Source: Mya arenaria (Eukaryota > Mollusca > Bivalvia > Myida > Myidae). Taken from it: a stretch of 64,000 nucleotides of DNA. The translations under genes and the position numbers were made by a program. This document shows positions 1-9,899 of the stretch, piece by piece. Each line of letters opens with the position of its first letter. Position 1 is the first letter of the stretch. The notes below the pieces were generated by a model. It saw only the letters and a program-made list of their open reading frames with translations, was not told where the DNA came from and ran no database searches. The DNA lies in NCBI RefSeq assembly GCF_026914265.1, contig NC_069133.1:52589182-52653181 (forward strand), in the 5' to 3' direction.

Positions 1-331
1 GAAATGTCATGTATTTCCAAACTTAAATGATGTCTGTTTGCATTGAATGTTTAGGAAAATGAATTAGTTGTTTATGATAAGTTTGGAGGCTCAATAAAGA
101 TCTGTCGTAGTCATTGGTGGCCCGTTTTAATTAGGATCAAGGTTTTGGTCTTTGTTAGGATTTATAACAGAGTCTTATTTTCGGTATTTCGCGGTACCAT
201 TGTGCACATTTATTTTTTTCCCAGTACTAAAAATAGTTTTTTACTTTTGTAACATTTATTATTGAAGTAACGACATAGATCATTTATTGACACTCTTGCG
301 TTCCGGCTATAGTACACTCTGACGGAACTTA
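1..331. other. No gene seen
   Basis: AT-rich sequence without a convincing open frame, splice pair or repeat. It leads directly into the 27-bp minisatellite. Confidence 0.5.
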
Positions 332-2725
332 TGACACCAAGGCTTCAACGTCAATAACGACAACAAGGCGGTTACGCGGATGACGACACTAAATCTTCAA
401 ATGCGGATAACGACAACAAGGCTTCAACGCAGATGACGGGACCAAACAAGGCTTCAAACGCGGATGACGACACCAAGGCTTCAGACCCGGATGACGAAAC
501 CAAGGCTTCAGACCCGGATGACAACACCAAGGCTTTAAACGCGGATAACGACACCAAGGCTTCAAACGCGGATAACGACACCAAGGCTTCAAACGCGGAT
601 AATGACACCAAGGCTTCAAACGCGGATAACGACACCAAGGCTTCAAACGTGGATGACGACACCAAGGTTTCAAACGCAGGTGACGACACCAAGACGTCAG
701 CACCAATGACAACACCAAGGCTTTAAACGCGGATAATGACACCAAGGCTTCAAACGCGAATAACGACACCAAGGCTTCAAACGCGGATAACGACACCAAG
801 GCTTCAAACGCAGATGACAACACGAACCTTCAACGCCAATGACAACACCAAGGCTTTAAACGCGGATAACGACAACAAGGCTTTAAACGTGGATAACGAC
901 ACCAAGGCATCTAACGCGGATAACGACACAACGGCTTCAAACGCGGATAACAACACCAAGGCTTCAAACGCAGATGACGACACCAAAGCTTCAAATGTGG
1001 ATAAAGCCACTAAGGTTTCAAACGTGGATAACGACACAAAGGCTTCAAACGCGGATAAGGACACAAAGGCTTCAAACGCGGATAAGGATACAAAGGCTTC
1101 AAACGCGGATAACGACACAAAGGCTTCGAACGCGGATAACGACACCAAGGCTTCAAACGCAGATGACGACACCAAGGCTTCAAACGCGGATAACGAAACC
1201 AAAGCTTCAAATGTGGATAACGCCACTAAGGCTTCAAACGCGGATAACGACAGCAAGGCTTCAAATGCCGATAACGACACCAAGGCTTCAAACGCGGATG
1301 ATGACACCTAGGCATCAGCGCCAATGACAACATCAAGAATTTAAACGCGCATAAAGACACCAAGGCTTCAAACGCAGATGACGACACCAACGCTTCAACC
1401 GCACATGACGACACCCAACTTCATAGCCAATGACAACACCAACGCGGGTAATGGCACCAAGGTTTCAAACGCGGGTGACAACACCAAGGCTTTAGCGCAA
1501 ATGACAACACCAACGCAGATGACGACACCAATGCTTCAGCGCCAATGAAAACACCAACGTGGATCACGAAACCAATAGTTAAGCGCAAATGACAACACCA
1601 ACGCGGATGACAACACCAAGGCTTCAGCGCTAATAAAAACACCAACGTGGATCAGGAAATCAAGGCTTCAGCGCCAATGACAACACCAACGTGGATCACA
1701 AAACCAAGATTTCAGCGCAAATGACAACACCAACGCGGGTGACGACACCAAGGCTTTAGTGCCAATGAAAACACCAACGCAAATCACGAAACCAATACTT
1801 CAGCGCTAATGACAACACCAACGTGGATGACGAGACCAAGACTTCAGCGCCAATGAAAACACCAACGTGGATCACAAAACCAAGGCTTCAGCGCCAATGA
1901 CAACTCCAACGCGGATCACGAAACCAAGGCTTCAGCGCCAATGAAAACACCAACGTGAATCACGAAACCAATACTTAAGCGCAAATGAAAACACCAACGT
2001 AGATCACAAAATCAAGGCTTCCGCGCTAATGACAACACCAACAGGAATGACAACATCAAGGCTTCAGCGCCAATGAAAACACCAACGCGGATCACGACAC
2101 CAAGGCTTGAAACGCGGATAACGACACCAACTTTAAACGCGGATAACGACACCAAGGCTTTAAACGCGAATAACGACACCAAGGCTTCAAACGCGGATAA
2201 GGACACAAAGGCTTCAAACGCGGATAACGAAATCAAGACTTCAACGCGGATAACGACATCAAGGCTTCAACGCAAATAACGCCACCAAGGTTTCAAACGC
2301 AGATAACGACACCAAGGCTTCAAACGCGGATAACGACAGCAAGGCTTCAAACGCGGATAAGGATACCAAGGCTTCAAACGCGGATAACGACACCAAGGCT
2401 TCAAACGCGGATAACGACACCAAGGCTTCAAACGCGGATAACGATACCAAGGCTTCAAACGCGAAAAACGAAACCAAGGCTTCAAATGCTGATAACGAAA
2501 TCAAAGCTTAAAACGCGGATAACGACACCAAGGATACAAACGTAGATGACGACACCATGGCTTCAAACGCAGATGACGAAACGAAGGCTTTAGCGCGAAT
2601 GGCTACACCAAGGCTTCAACGACGATGACGAAACCAAAGCTTTAACGCGGATGGCTACGCCAAGGCTTCAACGCCTATGACGACGGCAAGGCTTCAACGC
2701 AAATGATGAAGCCGTGGCTTTGACA
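332..2725. repeat. 27-bp minisatellite array with a 44-45-bp variant block
   Basis: The basic unit is 27 bp (core AACGCGGATAACGACACC followed by AAGGCTTCA) and is clean from about 540 to 1310 and again from about 2100 to 2510. Between about 1410 and 2090 the unit lengthens to about 44-45 bp by gaining a GCGCCAATGAMAACACC segment, and the edges are degenerate. Because 27 is a multiple of three, long open frames run through it on both strands; on the plus strand they read as a 9-residue ASNADNDTK repeat. Frames on both strands are equally open and break wherever the 44-bp variant appears, so this is best read as non-coding tandem DNA rather than an acidic repeat protein. Confidence 0.9.
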
Positions 2726-3499
2726 ATCTTTCGACCATTTATTTAAACAGACTAGTACACATAAACACAAATTCATGTTGATACATTTATAATACACGAA
2801 ACCAAAGTTTTTTTCAAATTGACTGTTTATTTCTCATCGGAGGATGGTGATGATGATCCGAAAGATGCTGAAAATAAATCATATTCCTCCATAACTCAAA
2901 AGTAAATAGGAAAAAGACATTTTTTGCATTGAAAAGCTTATTTCATTTCCACAAAATTTACTGTTCGTACTAAACAATGTTAGTTTCCAATATTGTCAAT
3001 ACGGAGCTTTCGATGACTATCCAAATTTAGAAAAAAAACACGTTCTAACAGACAATTTCTAGTGCTATTTATCTTAATTTGGAACGTAATTTGGAAGTAT
3101 TTCACATGTTTATGTAACGCCTATCGTGACTTCAGGGCACTGACTGTTCTAATTTGGCTCGAGCAATATATGTAACAACGGCATGTATGTGTATGTGGTT
3201 TGGATATATTTGATGTTAATGTATGCGGCCTCATTCTATTTCAGCCTCCAATTCATTAAATCATGCACAATTACAAAAAAGAAACAGCGGGAAATCAAAT
3301 ACGGCGTGAGGATTTTCTAAATATCTGCGATATTACTTTAAATTCATCACAACTGCTTTGTTCCAGGGCCAGTTTTTAATATTGATCTTATCCTTAGACA
3401 TGCCTCAGTGATTCCATTCAGTCTATTAGTCAGCTGAATATACAGGCCAATAAAAACACTTAGTTTCTAATCTTAAATTAAAGTTCAATCTAATTTGCT
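2726..3499. other. No gene seen
   Basis: AT-rich spacer between two minisatellite arrays. No open frame, splice-site pair or repeat was supported. Confidence 0.5.
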
Positions 3500-6402
3500 T
3501 ATTGCAATTACAGCCCCTGGACACTTCTGTTTAAGATGAATAAAGCGCTTGCAATCACAGCCCCAGGACACTTCTGTTTAAGATGAATAAAGAGCTTGCA
3601 ATTACAGCCACAGGACACTTCTGTATAAGATGAATATAGCTTGCAATTACAGCCCCAGGACTCTTCTGTTTAAGATGAATAAAGAGCTTGCAATTACAGC
3701 CCCAGGACACTTCTGTTTAAGATGAATATAGCTTGCAATTACAGCCCCAGGACACTTCTGTAAAAGATGAATAAAGAGCTTGCAATTACAGCCCCAGGAC
3801 ACTTCTGTTTAAGATGAATAAAGAGCTTGCAATTACAGCCCCAGGACACTTCTGTTTAAGATGAATAAAGAGCTTGCAATTACAGCCCCAGGACACTTCT
3901 GTTTAAGATGAATAAAGGGCTTGCAATTACAGCCCCAGGACACTTCTGTTTAAGATGAATAAAGAGCTTGCGATTACAGCCCCAGGACACTTCTGTTTAA
4001 GATGAATAAAGAGCTTCCGATTACAGCCCCAGGACACTTCTGTTTGAGATGAATAAAGAGCTTGCAATTACAGCCCCAGGACACTTCTGTTTAAGATGAA
4101 TAAAGAGCTTGCAATTACAGCCCCAGGACACTTCTGTTTAAGATGAATAAAGGGCTTGCAATTACAGCCCCAGGACACTTCTGTTAAAGACGAATAAAGA
4201 TCTTGCAATTACAGCCCCAGGACACTTCTGTTTAAGATGAATATAGCTTGCAATTACAGCCCCAGGACACTTCTGTTTAAGATGAATATAGCTTGCAATT
4301 ACAGCCCCAGGACACTTCTGTTTAAGATGAATAAAGGGCTTGCAGTTACAGCCCCAGGACACTTCTGTTTAAGATGAATAAAGAGCTTGCAATTACAGCC
4401 CCAGGACACTTCTGTTTAAGATGAATAAAGAACTTGCAATTACAGCCCCAGGACACTTCTGTTTAAGATGAATAAAGAGCTTGCAATTACAGCCCCAGGA
4501 CACTTCTGTTTAAGATGAATAAAGAGCTTGCAATTACAGCCCCAGGACACTTCTGTTTAAGATGAATAAAGAGCTTGCAATTACAGCCCCAGGACACTTC
4601 TGTTAAAGATGAATAAAGAGCTTGCAATCACAGCCCCAGGACACTTCTGTTTAAGATAAATAAAGAGCTTGCAATGACAGCCCCAGGACTCTTCTGTTAA
4701 AGATGAATAAAGAGCTTGCAATTACAGCCCCAGGACACTTCTGTTAAAGATGAATGAAGGGCTTGCAATTACAGCCCCAGGACACTTCTGTTTAAGATGA
4801 AAGAAGGGCTTGCAATTACAGCCCCAGGACACTTCTGTTTAAGATGAATGACGAGCTTGCAATTACAGCCCCAGGACACTTCTGTTTAAGATGAATAAAG
4901 AGCTTGCAATTACAGCCCCAGGACACTTCTGTTTAAGATGAATAAAGAGCTTGCAATTACAGCCCCAGGACACTTCTGTTTAAGATGAATAAAGAGCTTG
5001 CGATTACAGCCCCAGGACACTTCTGTTTAAGATGAATAAAGAGCTTGCGATTACAGCCCCAGGACACTTCTGTTTAAGATGAATAAAGAGCTTGCGATTA
5101 GAGCCCCAGGACACTTCTGTTTGAGATGAATAAAGAGCTTGCAATTACAGCCCCAGGACACTTCTGTTTAAGATGAATAAAGAGCTTGCAATTACAGCGC
5201 CAGGACACTTCTGTTAAAGATGAATAAAGGGCTTGCAATTACAGCCCCAGGACACTTCTGTTAAAGATGAATAAAGAGCTTGCAATTACAGCCCCAGGAC
5301 ACTTCTGTTTAAGATGAATATAGCTTGCAATTACAGCCCCAGGACACTTCTGTTTAAGATGAATATAGCTTGCAATTACAGCCCCAGGACACTTCTGTTT
5401 AAGATGAATAAAGGGCTTGCAGTTACAGCCCCAGGACACTTCTGTTTAAGATGAATAAAGAGCTTGCAATTACAGCCCCAGGACACTTCTGTTTAAGATG
5501 AATAAAGAGCTTGCAATTACAGCCCCAGGACACTTCTGTTTAAGATGAATAAAGAGCTTGCAATTACAGCCCCAGGACACTTCTGTTTAAGATGAATAAA
5601 GAGCTTGCAATTACAGCCCCAGGACACTTCTGTTTAAGATGAATAAAGAGCTTGCAATTACAGCCCCAGGACACTTCTGTTAAAGATGAATAAAGAGCTT
5701 GCAATCACAGCCCCAGGACACTTCTGTTTAAGATAAATAAAGAGCTTGCAATGACAGCCCCATGACTCTTCTGTTAGAGATGAATAAAGAGCTTGCAATT
5801 ACAGCCCCAGGACACTTCTGTTAAAGATGAATAAAGGGCTTGCAATTACAGCCCCAGGACACTTCTGTTTAAGATGAATGAAGGGCTTGCAATTACAGCC
5901 CCAGGACACTTCTGTTTAAGATGAATGAAAGGCTTGCAATTACAGCCCCAGGACACTTCTGTTTAAGATGAATAAAGAGCTTGCAATTACAGCCCCAGGA
6001 CACTTCTGTTTAAGATGAATAAAGAGCTTGCAATTACAGCCCCAGGACACTTCTGTTTAAGATGAATAAAGAGCTTGCAATTACAGCCCCAGGACACTTC
6101 TGTTAAAGATGAATAAAGAGCTTGCAATTACAGTCCCAGGACACTTCTGTTAAAGATGAATGAAGAGCTTGCAATTACAGCCCCAGGACACTTCTGCTTA
6201 AGATGAATGAAGGGCTTGCAATTACAGCCCCAGGACACTTCTGTTTAAGATGAATGAAGGGCTTGCAATTACAGCCCCAGGACACTTCTGTTTAAGATGA
6301 ATAAAGAGCTTGCAATTACAGCCCCAGGACACTTCTGTTAAAGATGAATAAAGAGCTTGCAATTACAGTCCCAGGACACTTCTGTTTAAGATGAATAAAG
6401 AG
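3500..6402. repeat. 47-bp minisatellite array, about 62 copies, with higher-order duplication
   Basis: Unit is about 47 bp: CTTGCAATTACAGCCCCAGG, then ACACTTCTGTTTAAG, then ATGAATAAAGAG. Some units are 45 bp, where AATAAAGAG becomes AATATAG. Individual variants recur at a distance of 1077 bp: the run of two short AATATAG units at about 4230-4310 reappears at about 5307-5387, and the GCAATCACAG / GATAAATAAAG / GCAATGACAG set at about 4625-4700 reappears at about 5702-5777. So a block of about 23 units has been duplicated. Most units carry AATAAA on the plus strand. Confidence 0.95.
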
Positions 6403-6683
6403 TTTGGTATTTTTTTCAAAATGTTTGAAGTACCGGCATGTATAGAATGAAAATTTCGTGAAAGGACCAATACATACACCAATAGCATTCCTTTATTTTA
6501 AGATATTTCATCGACGAACGCGTTGCTACATTTTACAGGTTTACATTGTAACATGTATTGTCAAAACTGTGCGTTATCAACAGAGCACCGAAACCATGTC
6601 AATAAAGGAGTCTCAGATAAGAAAACCTCATTCCTCAATTTCGCCTTGGTTGAGAACATTGAATGTAATTTCTCTCTGGAAAA

Positions 6684-9600
6684 ATGAAAATCGTCGCACT
6701 TTTCGTTGCACTGTCAGGTAAGTGTATATATTCTTAAATAGTATCAAAAATGAAGAAGTCATTTACATTTAGATAAGCTGACTTCTTGAACTGTTTTCAC
6801 AATTCTTTATCTCCGCAAAATTCCAACATAATTATTAAAGTCAAAAATCAAAAGTAACAATTTCTCTCCTTTATAAGGGTTAATACCTATATCTTATCTA
6901 GTCAAGATAGGTATACTCACTAGACCGATGAGGTTGGTTAGATTAGTTATTGCATTTTTTTTAAGTTCAAAGTAACTCGCTCATGGTTTTCAAAATGCAC
7001 TTTTTTAATTAGGAAATAAAAATGTGGCAAATCATAAGGAGTGTTAAAACAAAAATACCAAAAGCTGGAACCCTTCAGCAAATGTTGATATTGCTCAAAT
7101 ATCGTTTTTTTTTCAATCGCATTAATAAAAATTAATTACGGCTCTGGTGTTGCGTGATTGATTGATTGACATTATCACGTGGTGTTATGAATGTCAACAT
7201 ATCCATCCTTTTGTTAAAGTCCCAGTGGCCGTGTGGACTAACCGGCATTCTACTCTTTTCTTGACTTAACCGGCGTGGGTTCGAACCCAACTAAAACCAA
7301 CATACACTTTTTATGCAATAATTGTATTTTTTTTTCTGCAACTTCGATATCATAGAGTAAAATCATGTTAAAATAAGTGTTTACTTGTGCATTACCGGGA
7401 AAAAACTATGTTTTTATTCTGAAAACATGAGCGAGTCACTTTAACACACTTGAATTAGTGGCTTCATATACTAGTATATACATTCCAGTGTACGTGGTCT
7501 TAGCCTCCGACTGTCCGAACAACAATATCAGCGAATGCCAAGGAATACAATGCGGTTCAAACTTTCACTTGGAGTGTGTTCAACAAATCTGCACTTGTTC
7601 AAGTAAGACAAGGCCCTGATTTCTCAAACTTCTTAGGCTTAACAGGCTTAAGTAGGTTATTATAAATATTATAAGCTTATGTGACAAAATGCATGCTAAA
7701 AATTAATTTTGATAATCGGAAAGTTGTGTATTGTTATACTTATTACTATTAAGTATTAAACTCCAAATACTATTATTACTTAAGAAGTAAATATAATGCA
7801 AAATAAAGAAGCATAAACATAGCGAGCTTAGCTTAAACCTGTTATAAGGGACTTGAGTTGAGTTTTCACTGTCCTTTTCCAAGCAAAACCGCGCCTATTG
7901 CTGATGTTAAGACTTTCGTAAATGTTGTGAATGTCGTTAACGTTGAAAATGCTGTTATCGGTAAATCGGGCATTACATATTATCGTAAATCGGGCAAGGC
8001 AGCAATTTTTAATAGCACCACATGTGCTTTACAAGTTGTATTTTGAAAAATAACTAATGAACGTGAATTCCGTCAATGTGTACTATGGCCGGAACCCATT
8101 CTAAGTTAAGAGGACTGTTTGTATTTATTTAAGTAAATTCGCTTAAGAACAAACATATCCCAAATTAAGTGCTGCCGGACGCTAATCACAGTTCATAAGG
8201 CATTACAATAATAAGCAAATACAGTATGTCACCAGGGAGCCTCGCCATGAGTTGTTCATCTGAAGGTTTTGGTCCAACTACTTATGTAAGTGTACAGGTT
8301 TTTGTTTTGACAGTAAGCGTTTTGCCGGGTTCGTCATAATGGGTTTGAAACGAATGTGGGGGTTGCAGCTGAAAGCAGATATGACAAACATATGTCGCTA
8401 TTGCATGCACGTGTCATGGCGGTGATCGTGTTGGTGGAAAGAAGGAGTTAATCATCAAAAGGGATTCTATTTCTTGAAAAGCGATCTCAAGCCTTATACA
8501 GCTTAAAGGCCTAGTTTTAGGAATGTTAGGCATGATAATCATACCCTGTGCATCTCCTTCTAATTGCACTGATGTCACAGTATGGGCCAAATTCCTGTTT
8601 TTTGTTTATTTGCTCAGGGCAATTTAGGGTCCATTTCTATTATAAAATCTCAAAAACTGAAACTGCACAGCTTAATCTGAGATCTGTTAAGACAATTAGG
8701 CAATTAGTGAAGATCAAAACACGTTGTTTTTGTTGGGGGGGGGGGGGGGTTCACTTATAGAAGGATTAAACTAGGTCATTAACCCTTCGGTTGGTTGGCT
8801 GAACAAAGGTTAGTGGCGTGATATGGCCCACTAGCTAAGGCGCTTGCGTTGAATTTCTTTCTTGAGTTTTAGCCGATGAAAATGCTTAACAAAGTTGCGA
8901 GCGCGAGACACTTTTATTTACACAGTTGGGTGGCTGTGTCGTAAACATTGAAATGATTTTGTGGGAAGTATATACTGACGGGTTGATGATTCCTGGCAAC
9001 AACACAAGTTAGGTAGCTAATAGCTGGTATAAATGGCGCGAGTGTTATGAATGTTATTAGTGTAGCGAATGTAGTGAATGTTGAGTATATAACTAATGTC
9101 GATCAATCTGTTAATTTCGAAACTAATGCTAATGTTGCAAATGTTGTAGATATTGCGAAAGTTTCTAATCCTGTGAGTGTTGGTCATGTCGCGAATGCTA
9201 TAGATGTTGCGAATGTTGTTAATGTAGCGTACGTTATAGGTGTTGTGTTTGTTGATAATGTGGCGAATGTTGTTAATGTAGCGTACGTTATAGCTGTTGT
9301 GTTTGTTGATAATGTGGCGAATGTTATGTTCTCTTGCTTATGTAAAGCAAGTCGTGGACGTCGCGAATGTTTTCCATTTTCTTGGGAGTCGAGAGTGTTG
9401 TGAATGCCGTTAACGATGTTAAAAGTTTGTATGTCGAGAATGTTGTTAACGTTTTTCAGGTGTTTTAAATGTCTAATTTATGGTCGTGAATGTCATGACT
9501 ATCGCAAAAGTCGTGAATGCTATACAAGTCAAGGCGACTTGAAGAGCTGGGAAAGCCGGTTAGGTTGTTAATCTCTCTCGGACTCCAAACTTCGAATGTC

Positions 9601-9824
9601 TCTTGAATCTACATGAACAATTTGTATACATATATCAAATGCAGTATGTTCAGCCATTTTCGCACATCTTATAACACCTGTCTTTGTTCTTAGCGAACAC
9701 TGGATGCGTTTACAACAGCAACTGCACCAACACGGCAGACCACACTTGCGACGATAACAACCGCATGTGGATCTGTATAGACAGCAGGTGTCGCTGCGTT
9801 CGTCGACCAAACGTTGGCAAATAG
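6684..9824 (+). CDS. Secreted 12-cysteine peptide, probable I84 (Cvsi-type) serine protease inhibitor; three coding exons
   Basis: Coding exons 6684-6717, 7489-7602 and 9694-9824 join to 279 bases, giving 92 residues and a TAG stop. Donors are CAG|GTAAGT at 6718 and GTAAGA at 7603; acceptors are TTCCAG| before 7489 and TTCTTAG| before 9694. Phases match at both joins. Residues 1-18 (MKIVALFVALSVYVVLAS) are a typical signal peptide. The mature part starts at about Asp19 and has 12 cysteines at 20, 28, 33, 41, 46, 48, 54, 60, 68, 77, 82 and 84, including a central CTC and a final CRC, with Trp75 before the last three. Six disulfides are expected. The length, 12 cysteines and the pattern C-x4-C-x7-C then CxC, repeated with W before the final C-x4-CxC, recall the oyster Cvsi-1/Cvsi-2 inhibitors, which are small secreted I84 inhibitors of subtilisin-like proteases; that family call is from memory of the pattern, not alignment. 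The gene lies only 280 bp downstream of the 47-bp array. Alternatives are another cysteine-rich defence or toxin-like peptide. Confidence 0.8.
6969..7442. mobile_element. MITE-like element with TIRs and an internal tRNA-like region (in intron 1)
   Basis: Left end AAAGTAACTCGCTCATGG and right end, reverse-complemented, AAAGTGACTCGCTCATG then TTTTCAGAAT form imperfect TIRs of about 27 bp, 474 bp apart. Inside, at about 7218-7300, is a tRNA-like segment: an A-box-like TGGCCGTGTGG and a perfect B-box GGTTCGAACCC at 7271-7281, followed shortly by ACCA. The acceptor stem does not pair, so it is not a functional tRNA. It sits wholly in intron 1 of the 12-cysteine peptide gene, ending 46 bp before exon 2. 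Confidence 0.65.
7613..7865. mobile_element. Small foldback element in intron 2
   Basis: The left side reads CCCTGATTTCTCAAACTTCT and TTAACAGGCTTAAG; the right side, reverse-complemented, reads CAACTCAAGTCCC then TTATAACAGGTTTAAGC. The arms are imperfect inverted repeats around an AT-rich core with runs such as TTATTACTATTAAG. It looks like a decayed MITE just inside the exon 2 donor. Ends are approximate. Confidence 0.4.
9045..9545. repeat. Degenerate 9-bp-period repeat with a 54-bp repeated block (intron 2)
   Basis: Nine-base steps of the form GCGAATGTT / GTTAATGTA / GCGTACGTT recur throughout. A 54-bp block (six 9-mers) is nearly duplicated at about 9211-9264 and 9265-9318. The open frame through it reads VANVVNVAYV-like residues, but the repeat lies inside an intron and has no start context, so it is not called as a gene. 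Confidence 0.6.
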
Positions 9825-9874
9825 AACACATTGATTTATAAACGTTTGGTCTTTTGTCTTTAAAATAACTTTAC

Positions 9875-9880
9875 AATAAA
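9875..9880 (+). terminator. Polyadenylation signal AATAAA of the 12-cysteine peptide gene
   Basis: A canonical AATAAA lies 51 bases after the stop codon at 9822-9824, a spacing that suits a short 3' UTR. Cleavage would be expected at about 9890-9905. Confidence 0.65.
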
Positions 9881-9899
9881 TTTACCAAATATGTTTTGT

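Noticed and set aside
372-1307. Minus-strand frames rich in SAFEALVSL
   Set aside because: Reverse-strand shadow of the same minisatellite.
433-1311. Acidic 9-residue repeat protein on the plus strand
   Set aside because: Open frames exist on both strands because the unit is 27 bp; frames break where unit length changes; no start context, signal peptide or splice site.
4162-5439. Two identical-looking 66-codon minus-strand frames
   Set aside because: They are the same stretch of the 47-bp array duplicated at 1077 bp, not genes.
7218-7300. A functional tRNA gene
   Set aside because: The B box is perfect but the acceptor stem does not pair and no proper anticodon arm was found; treated as tRNA-like.
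9047-9403. 118-codon valine/asparagine-rich frame
   Set aside because: Periodic 9-bp repeat lying inside intron 2 of the peptide gene.
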